This document shows, in pieces, positions 44,373 through 54,114 of a stretch of DNA of 64,000 nucleotides (positions are counted from its first letter, which is position 1; every line of letters starts with the position of its first letter). The position numbers and the translations under genes are program-made. Below the pieces are notes generated by a model, which searched no databases, was not told the DNA's origin, and saw only the letters and a program-made list of their open reading frames with translations. Source of the DNA: Echinicola pacifica DSM 19836 (GTDB taxonomy: Bacteria > Bacteroidota > Bacteroidia > Cytophagales > Cyclobacteriaceae); NCBI RefSeq assembly GCF_000373245.1, contig NZ_KB890743.1, positions 1,126 to 65,125 on the forward strand, in the 5' to 3' direction.

Positions 44373-44702
44373 AATATCTATGTTTTAAGGAAACCCAGAG
44401 ACAAAAAGGAAGCATTAACCCCTTCCCACTACAAATAAGCATCAGCCGACCATCACAGCCAATTAAAATCAGGTAGTTCGGCTTTTATGCTAAGACTCAA
44501 TAGTACTGAGCAGCCTGCCATTCCCTCTACTCCGCACATCATTATAGTAATGTAACCTGCTACAGGTGCTTATCTAAAGGTAAAATTCAATACTAGTCAG
44601 AAATCCTCCCACTCTACAGAATAATGGCCTGGATTCCGGAGATTGTCATTGCCCCAGGGGCTAAAGAATCATAATATCAAGGTATGGAGAAAACAGGAAA
44701 GC
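44373..44702. other. Intergenic region upstream of the phosphatase fusion
   Basis: About 330 bp between the phosphatase start and the hairpin after SusD2. No gene supported; it likely contains the phosphatase promoter, not pinpointed. Confidence 0.35.
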
Positions 44703-44764
44703 GGCTGCCTTTTAGGTGACTTTCCACCCGCAAACAAGAGGGGGAAAGCACAAATAAGGCAGCC
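44703..44764 (-). terminator. Nested hairpin after SusD2 (candidate terminator)
   Basis: GGCTGCCTT (44703-44711) pairs with AAGGCAGCC (44756-44764), and inside it CTTTCC pairs with GGAAAG. It starts 37 bp past the SusD2 stop, the right place for a terminator, but the following minus-strand sequence (GCTTTCCTGTTTTC) is only moderately T-rich. Confidence 0.55.
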
Positions 44765-44800
44765 ACTTTATACTATCTCAAAATAAGAAAGTGTGAAGGA

Positions 44801-46390
44801 TTACCATCCCTTGTTTTGAGCTATTCCAGAGGAATTGACCACCTGATTTGGGATAGGCCATACTCCCATGGTAGCAGGATCAAAATCCCTGGCAGGCCAG
44901 ATTATGCTGACATTGAAAGGAGAGTCAGGATTGGAGCGATCGGTATGGATACGGCCATAAAGAGGCTGGGCGTAAGCTTCCTCCGCATCTCCCCATCTAA
45001 CGAGGTCAAAGTGTCTGTTGGCAAATTCTCCCGCAAGCTCCACCCGGCGCTCGTGTTTCAGGTCATCCATAGTCGCATTGGACACTGGTGGTAGGCCAGC
45101 ACGGTCACGCACCCTATTGATCGGTTCATCGCCATTCAGTCCCTGCATAATGAGTGCTTCGGACTTCATCAGTAAGACCTCCGCATAGCGCATCAAGGGT
45201 ACATTATAAATTGTCCCCGGGTTATTCCCGTTCGAATTGACATAGGTACCTATAGCATCTTCGAATTGGTACTCATACATATATTTATTGAACTGCAATC
45301 CCGACAGGGAGTTTTCGGACTGATACCTTCTATCTTCTCCAAAAAACTTAAATTCATCTCCAAATTTAAGTAGGGTAACTGAGCGACGGATATCCTCTTC
45401 TTCATATTCCTCATAGAGGCCATTGGTAGGCATATAGTAGCCCCAGCCATTGTACTTACCCCAGCCCTTATTTTCAAGGGCTACCCCTGGCAATTTGCTT
45501 CCGTCATTTACTCCGGAAACCACGGACCAGATATATTCAGGGCCCCAGTTATTGCGGTGACTGTGAAGCAAGCGAAAATCCAATTCCGGCTGATCTGTAT
45601 CATATAGGCTTCTTCCTGAGCCAGAGTTGGTCACGGCATCCGCGTAGGTGACCACGTCTGCATATTTGGAAGGGTCATATTCGGCCCAGTACAGAAAGGT
45701 TTTGGCCATATAGGCAAGAGCGGCATCCTTATGAGCCCGCCCCAAATCATCAGAGGAGTACTCTGTAAAAAGTGGAAGAAGCTCATAAGCCTTCTGAAGA
45801 TCTTCGATAATCTGGGCGTAATTTTCGGAAACGCTAGAAGGTCGGCTATAGCTCCCCGCATCGTCAAACATATTGTCTTCTGTCACGATGGGCACACCAC
45901 CACTGACATCATCACCATACGTATGGGCGATCCAGAAGTAATGAAAGGCCCTCATAAAATAGGCTTCGCCGAGGATCCTATTTTTCAAGGTAGCACTGAT
46001 TTCCATATCGGGAACGTTGAGCAGGATATCATTGGCGCGGCGGATGATTTTATAACTTTGAGGATACATCCAATACGTATATCCCTCATCACCGGTCATA
46101 TTGAAGTTTTTGATATTATCGGCAGTGGAATTTATCCTCCCCGTCACCATATCATCAGAGGCATTGATAAACCAGAAGAAGCCTCGGGAGAACATGTCTT
46201 CATCTTTCATATAGAAATAAAGGCTATTTGCTGCTTCTATGGCATCTTGCTCCGTCTGGAAGAAGTTTTCGTACGAAGTACTCCCTAGAGGATCCAAATT
46301 GGTAAAATCATCGGAGCAACTGCTGAGGGTACCCAAGCTGAGCACCATCGCCGTGGATAGTTTATAGAGTATATTTTTCATTTTGATCAT
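44801..46390 (-). CDS. SusD/RagB-family nutrient-binding lipoprotein (SusD2)
   Basis: A 529-residue lipoprotein (lipobox LSSC, about residue 25; a second ATG three codons in, at 46381, is equally likely). SusD features: FTNLDPLGSTSYENFFQTEQDAIEAANSLY at the N-terminus, helical pairs (RILGEAYFMRAFHYFWIAHTYGDDV) and the C-terminal LKHERRVELAGEFANRHFDLVRWGDAEEAY ... IWPIPNQVV. It follows susC2 by 12 bp. Together they should import one large ligand, probably under control of the adjacent propeller regulator. Confidence 0.93.
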   Translation of the reverse strand: MIKMKNILYKLSTAMVLSLGTLSSCSDDFTNLDPLGSTSYENFFQTEQDAIEAANSLYFYMKDEDMFSRGFFWFINASDDMVTGRINSTADNIKNFNMTGDEGYTYWMYPQSYKIIRRANDILLNVPDMEISATLKNRILGEAYFMRAFHYFWIAHTYGDDVSGGVPIVTEDNMFDDAGSYSRPSSVSENYAQIIEDLQKAYELLPLFTEYSSDDLGRAHKDAALAYMAKTFLYWAEYDPSKYADVVTYADAVTNSGSGRSLYDTDQPELDFRLLHSHRNNWGPEYIWSVVSGVNDGSKLPGVALENKGWGKYNGWGYYMPTNGLYEEYEEEDIRRSVTLLKFGDEFKFFGEDRRYQSENSLSGLQFNKYMYEYQFEDAIGTYVNSNGNNPGTIYNVPLMRYAEVLLMKSEALIMQGLNGDEPINRVRDRAGLPPVSNATMDDLKHERRVELAGEFANRHFDLVRWGDAEEAYAQPLYGRIHTDRSNPDSPFNVSIIWPARDFDPATMGVWPIPNQVVNSSGIAQNKGW

Positions 46391-46402
46391 TAGCTTTTGA
46401 GA

Positions 46403-49400
46403 TTACAGAGAAAGAGACAGCCCGGCAGTAAAAGTCTGAGGAAGTGGGTATCTACCCACATCCAGGCCCTTGCCGCCTACTTCCGGATCTATGCCGCTGT
46501 AATTGGTGATGGTAAAGAGGTTTTCGGTGGAGAAATAAACCCTCAAACTGCTGTCTTTGGCAAGTCCTTGCAATAAGGTCTCTGAGAAGGTGTATCCTAT
46601 GGTGAGGTTTTTCATCCGGAGATAAGAGGCATCTTCCAAGTACCAGCTGGAGCTAGTACCGAAATTCAAATTGTCATCCTTAGCGGATATTCTAGGGATA
46701 TCGGTATTGGTATGCTCAGGAGTCCAAGCATCCAGCACGCGGTTATCCAGATTATATCCCGACTGAGAAGCATTCAGAGCAGTGAATTTATAGCCATTAA
46801 AGACCTTCACTCCTGACACCCCTTGAAGGATCATGGAAGCATCAAATCCTTTGAAGTCAAAGGTGAAATTGAAGCCATAAGTGAAGTCGGGTAAGTAGCT
46901 ATCCATGAAGATACGGTCTTCATCCGAGATCCGTCCGTCTCCATTGACATCCTGAAACTTGAAGTCACCAGGCTGAGCATTAGGCTGAATCAATTGACCA
47001 TCCTGCGTATGGGAATCCACTTCCTCCTGAGATTGGAAAATACCAAGGTAAGGAACCAGATAAGTAGCATATAGAGGCTGTCCCACCATTGAGCGGTATG
47101 GAGCCAGGGTACTTCTGACATTATCGGTATGAGAGATGAAATCTACATTACTCTTATTATACCCGTCCAGATTGACCAGTTCGTTATGCAGCATGCTGAA
47201 ATTACCTCGGGCACCAAATCTCAATTCCCCGAAATTATTGAAGTATCCGGCTGAGAATTCGAACCCTCTGTTTCTCACTTCACCCCCATTTACGTCAGCA
47301 GCAGAGGTACCTTGGTGCAGGTCTTCCAAGCCAGGGAGGATCATCCCTTTGGTAGTTTTGATATAATAATCCATGGTCAGGCTCAGTTTATCATCAAGGA
47401 ATGAGGCATCCAAACCGAAGTTTGTTGATTCTGAAGTCTCCCATTTCAAGGCAGGGTTAGACTGCTGACCCGCATATACGGCCTTATAGTCCAGGGTGGC
47501 GCCCTCACCGAGCACCACTGTCTGAGTACCTAATGGCACATCAAAAGAGTAATAGCCTACCGAATTAATATTCCCTATCTGGCCCCAAGAGGCCCTCACC
47601 TTCAGACTATTGATCAGTTTACTTTGGAAAAAGCTCTCATTCGAGATATTCCAAGCCCCAGACACGGAAGGAAAGTAGCTCGATTGGTTTTCTCTCGCTA
47701 GGCGAGAAGTCTCATCTCTACGTACACTGGCGGTAAGGAAATAGCGCTCGTCATAGTTATACATTGCCCGACCGATGGCCGAGGTCAGCGCATCCTCATA
47801 GACGCTCGTCTGAGGAGTCAGGAACTCTGAGGCATTTCCCATATACTGATTGAATGGTTCCTCGGAGCTGAAGCCTCTACCCTCCTGGGAATAATAATCA
47901 TACTTCGTGTATTGGGAGGAGTAAACGGCGGTCACATTCAGGTCATGTTTACCAAAAATCCGCTGATAAGACACCTGGTTATCCCAAATCCATCGGTTGG
48001 TAGTGGAATGACTTTGGTACAGATAGTTTTGAAGATTGGTACGTCCAAGTTCTGGAATTCTAGGATTAAACTGCTTATTTTCAGTATTAATCACATTATA
48101 GCTAAAGGTACTTCTGAAGGACAACCCGGGGATAATCTCATAGTTGAGGTAAGTATTCGTATTGATATTCACCACGGGATTATTGACGGTAGGCCTCAGC
48201 AGGAGTCCCATTGGGTTATACACATCGCCATAGGTCCCGGCAAACTGGCTCAGGTCAGCAGGCACCACGCCGTGAAAGGCACCATTTTCATCATAAACAG
48301 GGGCAGCCGAAGGCATATAAAGGGCACTAATGATACTTCCGGAGTAAGAGCTGGAAGAGTTGGTACCGACAGCATTAGATTTTGACAGGTAGATATTTTC
48401 GCCAACAGTCACCTTATCAGAAAGATAAAAATCCGCCTTTAGCCGGAGGTTATATCGGGTAAAGCCAGTTCCCTGAAGCAGGCCATCCTTATCGAGGTAG
48501 CCAAAAGAAGCCATATAATTGGCATTTTCTCCCGCTCCACTCACATTAACATTGGCGCTATAGATGGCGGCATTTCTAAAGATCTCATCCATCCAATTGG
48601 TTCTATTTACCTGTCCCCAGGGGTTGAGATCGGCATTATGAGCGGCCTGTCTATCTACACCTGCATTATCTGCGGCGAGGTTATACACATTTGCTTGCTG
48701 CTGGGCGGTCAGCGGAGTGGGCAGATTCGTCGCACGCTGCACGCCGGAATACAAGTCAAAGGTCACTTTAGGCTTGCCAAAAGCACCATCTTTGGTTTTG
48801 ATAACAATCACCCCGGAGGCGGCTTGAGCACCATAAATGGCGGCTGCGGCGGCATCTTTCAGGATGGATACTGATTCGATATCATTTGGGTTGATGGAAG
48901 GTCCATAATAAGGTACCCCATCCACCACGGTCAGGGGTCTTTCATCTGCCAGAGAGCCATATCCCCGAATGACCACCAGGCCTTCCTGGGAAGGATCGCC
49001 ACCTTGCTGCATCACCGTGACGCCAGGTACATTGCCTTGAAGGAAATCATTCAGGTTGGCCACAGGACGGGAAGAAATCTGATCTACACCAGTCACAGAA
49101 GATACAGAGGAGGTCAGGTTTTCGCGCTTGGAGGTACCATAACCAATCATCACCACCTCATCGAGGTCATTCAGCGATTCCTCCAATAAAATCGTCAGCT
49201 CTGCTCCTCCCCCATAAGGTATAGTCTGAGAGTCCATTCCTATAAAAGAAACCGTAAGGCTGCCGGTATTAGCCTCGACCTTTATAGAGAATTTACCGTG
49301 CACATCCGTGGTGGTACCTTGATTAGGTTTGCCATTTGGAATGATCGTGGCACCAGGAACGGGATTCATATCCGATTTGCTGAGTACAAGTCCTCGCACA

Positions 49401-49471
49401 GTAGTCTGGGCATTTGCCTGGACCATTAGGAAGAAACTCAGCACCATTAAAATGTAAAAACTTTTTTTCAT
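46403..49471 (-). CDS. SusC/RagA-family TonB-dependent transporter (SusC2)
   Basis: A 1022-residue outer-membrane importer. Signal peptide to NAQ22, CarboxypepD_reg-like domain (~24-105, VRGLVLSKSDMNPVPGATIIPN), plug with VVMIGYGTSKRENLTSSV and the SusC motif SILKDAAAAAIYGAQAASGVIVIKTKDG (~205-232), then the barrel, ending TFTAGLSLSL. It differs clearly from SusC1 in sequence, so the two are not a recent duplication. A -7 promoter element lies 29 bp upstream of the start, and the propeller regulator gene lies just beyond. Confidence 0.94.
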   Translation of the reverse strand: MKKSFYILMVLSFFLMVQANAQTTVRGLVLSKSDMNPVPGATIIPNGKPNQGTTTDVHGKFSIKVEANTGSLTVSFIGMDSQTIPYGGGAELTILLEESLNDLDEVVMIGYGTSKRENLTSSVSSVTGVDQISSRPVANLNDFLQGNVPGVTVMQQGGDPSQEGLVVIRGYGSLADERPLTVVDGVPYYGPSINPNDIESVSILKDAAAAAIYGAQAASGVIVIKTKDGAFGKPKVTFDLYSGVQRATNLPTPLTAQQQANVYNLAADNAGVDRQAAHNADLNPWGQVNRTNWMDEIFRNAAIYSANVNVSGAGENANYMASFGYLDKDGLLQGTGFTRYNLRLKADFYLSDKVTVGENIYLSKSNAVGTNSSSSYSGSIISALYMPSAAPVYDENGAFHGVVPADLSQFAGTYGDVYNPMGLLLRPTVNNPVVNINTNTYLNYEIIPGLSFRSTFSYNVINTENKQFNPRIPELGRTNLQNYLYQSHSTTNRWIWDNQVSYQRIFGKHDLNVTAVYSSQYTKYDYYSQEGRGFSSEEPFNQYMGNASEFLTPQTSVYEDALTSAIGRAMYNYDERYFLTASVRRDETSRLARENQSSYFPSVSGAWNISNESFFQSKLINSLKVRASWGQIGNINSVGYYSFDVPLGTQTVVLGEGATLDYKAVYAGQQSNPALKWETSESTNFGLDASFLDDKLSLTMDYYIKTTKGMILPGLEDLHQGTSAADVNGGEVRNRGFEFSAGYFNNFGELRFGARGNFSMLHNELVNLDGYNKSNVDFISHTDNVRSTLAPYRSMVGQPLYATYLVPYLGIFQSQEEVDSHTQDGQLIQPNAQPGDFKFQDVNGDGRISDEDRIFMDSYLPDFTYGFNFTFDFKGFDASMILQGVSGVKVFNGYKFTALNASQSGYNLDNRVLDAWTPEHTNTDIPRISAKDDNLNFGTSSSWYLEDASYLRMKNLTIGYTFSETLLQGLAKDSSLRVYFSTENLFTITNYSGIDPEVGGKGLDVGRYPLPQTFTAGLSLSL

Positions 49472-49499
49472 TGGGTGTAGGTTTTGATTAATGATGTAT

Positions 49500-49507
49500 C
49501 AAATCTA
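49500..49507 (-). promoter_or_regulatory. -7 promoter element of susC2-susD2
   Basis: TAGATTTG on the minus strand fits TAnnTTTG and lies 29 bp upstream of the susC2 ATG. TTTTG at 49523-49527 could serve as a -33 element, though the 15-bp gap is shorter than usual. Confidence 0.55.
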
Positions 49508-49664
49508 CCCCAATCCCTGCCCCAAAAGGTGGAATATTATTTCAAACTAGTGGACAATATTGACCTATAAACCTCCATTTTTAACGTATTTGGGGTGTTT
49601 ATTCATCAGAAACAATGTCGTAATATTCCGGTAGTATTATGATAATTTTGACCCCAATAAAACC

Positions 49665-52600
49665 TCACAATTCTACTGGGTGCTGAAAGTGCTTAGGAGA
49701 TTGTCCAAGGTGCTTTTTGAAGAGTTTGCTGAAGTATTTCGGGTCATTATAGCCACAGGCAAAACTCACTTCGGAAATATTCATCTTTTGCTGAAGGAGA
49801 AGTTTCTGGGCTTTTTCGAGTCTCAGACTTACGAGCAGGTCTGAAGGGGAGGTACCCAGGACCTCTTTGAATCCACGGTAACATTTAATTTTACTGATGC
49901 CCATCTGCTCACTAAGTTGCTCCACCTTAAAATTACCATCCGCCAGATGGTCTCTGATGATTTGCAAGCCTTCCTTGACCAGTTTCTCATTGGGGCTGGC
50001 ATAGGTGGAATCCTCTGTTGGCAGGAGGGAAAAGATATTTCGTTCTGCGTTTAGTCGTTTTATTTTATCGATTTGGGCACCGATTTTCTTCAGGATAAAT
50101 CGGCTGCTTGCGGGAAGCTGGATAAAATTCTCCACGCCCATATCGATAAGCTTCTCCTGGAAGCCGACTTCGACTGTATCATAAACATAAAAAACAGGGA
50201 TCTCCACCTTTTCCTTGGCTTTACGGCTGACAGCTTCCACTAGCTCGAGGATGGTCCCGGTCATTTTCTCATTATAAATAATCAAAGCATCAATAGAGGC
50301 ATTTTTGATGGCTGAGATCACCATCTGCACTTCCTCTTCCACGATGATCTCAAACTCCTCATTATGGATAATATTCACCAGGCTATCGGACTCATATTTC
50401 TTTCCCAGCAGCACTATATGATGCTTATCGGGAGCCAGCTGCTCTTCGAGGTTGAGGTGCTTCCAATGCCTCACGTGCAAGGGCTGGTCTGGGGAGGCGA
50501 GTTCCTGGTAAGGGATGGTCAGCTGGACCATAAGTAATTGTCCTCCTTCTTGGCGATAGGTAATCTTGCCGGACAGGCTCTCAAGAAGTGAAAAAGCAGA
50601 TTTCAAATAAGGGCTGTACCGAAGTATTTCCTCTAGATTATGGACGAGTAGGGAGCTATTGATGGTGAGATCGACCTGCAGGGCAGCGTTGGCGCTATGT
50701 GCTTTCACTTCAAATGCCGCTCCGGACTCCAGGTATTTCAACACCTCCCGGAGCAGATATTGCCAAAAAAGTTTGAATTTAAGAACATCTAGCTCCACCC
50801 ATCCACCGGTGAGCTGGTATTCTTCGCGGAAACTGATATGATATTTGGTCAGTGGATTTTGGAAGTTCTGGAAGATGCTTTCCATGAGTTCGGGGAGCAG
50901 GGTCAGCGAGGGACCGCCAGATTCCAGCTGCTCCATTTTCTGTATTTTCTCCCAATCTCTCACCTGGGTAAGCATTTGCTCCACTAAGCCCATGACCGTC
51001 TCCTTGCCAGCTTTGCTATGGGCACGCAGCAGCTCCAGGTTCTCCTTCAGATCGGTAAGGGGCATTTTAAACTGCCCAAGGACGTAAGCTTTAAACTTGT
51101 CCATTTCGAAATCAGCGTCCTGATGCCTTTGGTGCAGGTCCAGAAGGGCTGATTTCTGTTCGTTAATTTCCTTATTCTTAGCATCCAGCCGATCATTGAT
51201 CTGCTGAAGTTCTGCTTTTTGCTGTTGGATCAAGGCGGTACGTTCCTCAATTTTCCGTTGAAGGATTTTCTGTTCATTTTTGGCCGCCTTGGTTCTCCAA
51301 AGGATCAGGGCGGCACTGGCCAGCATCATGAGTGCGACCCATAGGAAGGGCGAATGCCATATCGGCCGAGGGATCAGAATGCTGTGTCGAAGGTAGTTTT
51401 CCGGGCGACTCTCAAGGGAATTTCTTACTTCTAGGGTATAGCTTCCTGGAGAAAGCCCCTCGAAGATAATCCTGCCGTCGCTAGGGACTTCTCTCCATTG
51501 TTCTGAGGCGGGCAGCAGCCTAAACTGCACTTGATTTTGGTCGGACCGACTAAATTGCACGGCTCTAACGCCCAGCTCGATTTCCCCCGCATTAAGGCCT
51601 GAGAGCTGCTCCTCCGTATCGGGTAGGAGTAAACTTAGCCGAGGCAGTTCGTCCTCCAACTCGATTCGCTGAGGATGAAAATAGTTGAGCCCATTTACCC
51701 CACCGAAGAACATCATACCGAGTTCACTTCGGAAGAAGGCACCTTCAGAAAACTCTGCCCCTTGCCAGCCCTCATCAGGTGCGAGGTTATGCAGGGTATA
51801 ATCTTTCAGATTAATGCGGGAAATCCCATTGGTGGTAGATATCCACATATGCTGTTCATCCGGCAAGAGGCCATACACCAGCTGGCTACGCAGGCCTTCT
51901 TCTTGCCTAATATGGGTGATCATCCCCTGCATGGGGTGATACACAGACACTCCTGCCAGGGTGGCAATCCATATATTACCGGTCTGCTCGTCCTCTTGGA
52001 GCGCGAATACGCTATTGTTTAACAGTCCATTGGAATCATCCAAAAACGTAAGTTTCCCAGCCTCATACATGGCCACTCCATTTCTTTCGGTGGCCACAAA
52101 TAAGCCGCTACGAGTGGATAAAACCTGTCGAATATGAAGGCCCTGAAATAAGCGCTGATCTTCGAAGGCTTCAAAACTTTCGCTCAGGTAGCTATACTTA
52201 GACAAGCCTCCCCAGCAGGCCACCCAGAGGCAGTTATTAGCCTTATCTTCGAAGAAATCATAATTTCTATCCGCCACAAAATGCGGGGTATCCTTTTGGG
52301 TAAAGAACGTCTTCTTCCCCTGAGCACTAATCCTCAGCACCCCGGCATAAGTACCTACCCATACGGTACCTGCACGATCGGTATATAAGCTGCGGATCCT
52401 ATTCCAGTCAGAGGAAGAGTCATCCTGAAGAAGGTCAAACCGCTTAAATAATGGGGAATCCGCCTTGCGCAGGAACAAGCCACTATTATAAAAGCCCAGC
52501 CACAGCTGCCCTGATTGGTCTTGGGTAAGTGCGCGGAGGGTCTCATTGGGAAGTTGAGGCTGTTTTTCCGGATGCGGATAGACCGAGTAAACGGCCGATG

Positions 52601-53366
52601 AATTGCGATGGGCCATGCTAATGCCACCATCCTTCGTCCCTAGCCATATATTGCCATATACATCTTCATTTATGGTATATATTTCATTACTGCGAATGCT
52701 ATAAGCGTCTGTAGCATCATGATGATAGCTATAAAATTCGTTTCCTGAATCGGGGGAAAGCACATAGACGCCATGCCTGAGCGTAGCGTACCATATTCTG
52801 CCCGACCGATCGGTATGTTGGTCGAGGATATCCACCCCGGGCACCTGCCGCTCCAATAGGGCATTTAAGCCCTCGGATTCGGGTTCGGTAAAAGAGCAGG
52901 TTTTGCAATAGGCCCATTTATTACCCTCAAAAGACAGGATAGAGTCTCTTACCTGCGCCATTGCCTGGCCATATTGAGACAGACCTAAGCGCTGTATATT
53001 GGAGCCCAGCGAGAAATTGGTAAAGCCTTTTGCTCCCTTGAGGCTGAGGGTTTCTTCGCTGGAGCGCACCCACATCTGCCCTTCCTGATCCAGGAGGATA
53101 TCGGTAATAAAATTCCCCGGCAGGGAACTGCTATCACCGGGCACATTCCTAAAGACGGTAAATCGCTTGCCGTCAAAATAATTGAGTCCATCCCAGGTGG
53201 CTATCCATAATCCTCCATCCTGGGCATTGACGATTTTATTGACCGAATTATTAGAAAGCCCATCTTCGACGAGGTAGGTTTTGAACTTTAGGTTTTGTGC
53301 CCAAAGGTCCGAAGCCAAACCAGCAAGCACGATGCATAGGCCATAAAATAAATATCTATTTTTCAT
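49665..53366 (-). CDS. Hybrid two-component-like propeller regulator with degenerate kinase and receiver
   Basis: Start set at 53366 (MKNRYLFYGLCIVLAG, a good signal peptide), not at an earlier in-frame ATG. The 1233 residues show: propeller repeats (~25-570, GGLWIATWDGLNYFDG), Y_Y_Y (~595-665), TM (~672-690), coiled coil (~693-755), HisKA-like (~756-815), HATPase-like (~820-952), receiver-like (~981-1100) and AraC HTH (~1125-1230). The phosphoacceptor block reads LGQFKMPLT: the SHEFRTPLT histidine is Gly764. N, G1 and G2 boxes are absent. In the receiver the phospho-Asp position is Asn1032 (IIYNEKM), and the acidic pair and the Lys are missing. It sits next to susC2 and probably controls it without phosphotransfer. 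Confidence 0.88.
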   Translation of the reverse strand: MKNRYLFYGLCIVLAGLASDLWAQNLKFKTYLVEDGLSNNSVNKIVNAQDGGLWIATWDGLNYFDGKRFTVFRNVPGDSSSLPGNFITDILLDQEGQMWVRSSEETLSLKGAKGFTNFSLGSNIQRLGLSQYGQAMAQVRDSILSFEGNKWAYCKTCSFTEPESEGLNALLERQVPGVDILDQHTDRSGRIWYATLRHGVYVLSPDSGNEFYSYHHDATDAYSIRSNEIYTINEDVYGNIWLGTKDGGISMAHRNSSAVYSVYPHPEKQPQLPNETLRALTQDQSGQLWLGFYNSGLFLRKADSPLFKRFDLLQDDSSSDWNRIRSLYTDRAGTVWVGTYAGVLRISAQGKKTFFTQKDTPHFVADRNYDFFEDKANNCLWVACWGGLSKYSYLSESFEAFEDQRLFQGLHIRQVLSTRSGLFVATERNGVAMYEAGKLTFLDDSNGLLNNSVFALQEDEQTGNIWIATLAGVSVYHPMQGMITHIRQEEGLRSQLVYGLLPDEQHMWISTTNGISRINLKDYTLHNLAPDEGWQGAEFSEGAFFRSELGMMFFGGVNGLNYFHPQRIELEDELPRLSLLLPDTEEQLSGLNAGEIELGVRAVQFSRSDQNQVQFRLLPASEQWREVPSDGRIIFEGLSPGSYTLEVRNSLESRPENYLRHSILIPRPIWHSPFLWVALMMLASAALILWRTKAAKNEQKILQRKIEERTALIQQQKAELQQINDRLDAKNKEINEQKSALLDLHQRHQDADFEMDKFKAYVLGQFKMPLTDLKENLELLRAHSKAGKETVMGLVEQMLTQVRDWEKIQKMEQLESGGPSLTLLPELMESIFQNFQNPLTKYHISFREEYQLTGGWVELDVLKFKLFWQYLLREVLKYLESGAAFEVKAHSANAALQVDLTINSSLLVHNLEEILRYSPYLKSAFSLLESLSGKITYRQEGGQLLMVQLTIPYQELASPDQPLHVRHWKHLNLEEQLAPDKHHIVLLGKKYESDSLVNIIHNEEFEIIVEEEVQMVISAIKNASIDALIIYNEKMTGTILELVEAVSRKAKEKVEIPVFYVYDTVEVGFQEKLIDMGVENFIQLPASSRFILKKIGAQIDKIKRLNAERNIFSLLPTEDSTYASPNEKLVKEGLQIIRDHLADGNFKVEQLSEQMGISKIKCYRGFKEVLGTSPSDLLVSLRLEKAQKLLLQQKMNISEVSFACGYNDPKYFSKLFKKHLGQSPKHFQHPVEL

Positions 53367-53846
53367 GTTCAATAACAGCAAACTGATCTTCGGATGAGTT
53401 CCTCCTAATGCTTTAGGGGCAGGAAGCTTACCGATATTCATCAAAAAAAACGATCTAATCGGGTATTAGGGTGGTTTAAGGTACAAATATAATGTAGTGA
53501 AAGCCAGTGAATGCGCAGAAAGGAGTTAACAAATAATTAATTCGCAGTGCTAGTTCCGAGCTTCTCGGCCAGAAGTGCCTCCTATAAGGCCTAAAGGCAA
53601 TGTGAAGGTTAAGATTAGATAATTAGGTAGGTTTGGGGGGATATTTTTTGTAACTTTAGGCCTAATAAACAATCCTGAACAGAAGGCTCTTGAGACACAA
53701 ACAATAGCTCCGGCGAGTATCAATCATAAACCCACCAAGCCGAAGCGATTGATTTCAAACCACTTAGCTCAAATAAACAAAAAATAGGCGAGCACAGGTA
53801 GCGAAGCATAATCAGGAAACAGGCATAAAATACCATGCTTTTTCCT
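53367..53846. other. Intergenic region between divergent regulator and desaturase genes
   Basis: About 480 bp with no supported gene. It should include the promoter of the propeller regulator, not pinpointed. GAACAGAAGGCTCTTGA near 53682-53698 shares 13 bases (ACAGAAGGCTCTT) with 63471-63483, possibly chance. Confidence 0.35.
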
Positions 53847-53854
53847 TATCTTTG
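53847..53854 (+). promoter_or_regulatory. -7 promoter element for the desaturase
   Basis: TATCTTTG fits TAnnTTTG. If used, it gives a long leader of about 190 nt before the desaturase reading frame. No clear -33 partner. Confidence 0.4.
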
Positions 53855-53972
53855 ACCGGAAGAAATCGTCGAGAGGGCAAGTAAAATAGAATTTAAGTAA
53901 CGATTAGCTTATCCATTTCACTCACCCCAGTATTTCCTTCTCCAAAGACTATAGAACTTAAAAAGCGAAAGG

Positions 53973-54005
53973 ACGGTTATGAGACCGTATAGGTTTTTAT
54001 AAACC
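53973..54005 (+). promoter_or_regulatory. Two small adjacent hairpins in the desaturase leader
   Basis: ACGGT (53973-53977) pairs with ACCGT (53984-53988), then GGTTT (53992-53996) pairs with AAACC (54001-54005), with a T5 run between. The arrangement could act as an attenuator or thermo-responsive element for the desaturase, but the stems are short. Confidence 0.3.
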
Positions 54006-54114
54006 AACCTTAGCGTACGATAATCATTTTATAATTTAAATAGCAATATTTATCAAAACAATCCGATTTACAGAATCAGAATTATCTGATTTTTCCCGAA
54101 CACTCCGTAGCAGA

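Noticed and set aside
37087-49471. Tandem duplication as origin of the two SusCD pairs
   Set aside because: The SusC and SusD proteins differ throughout, including plug motifs and lengths, so a recent duplication is not supported.
49665-53444. Upstream in-frame ATG at 53444 as start of the propeller regulator
   Set aside because: It would place 26 polar residues before a good signal peptide; ATG 53366 gives the expected N-terminus.
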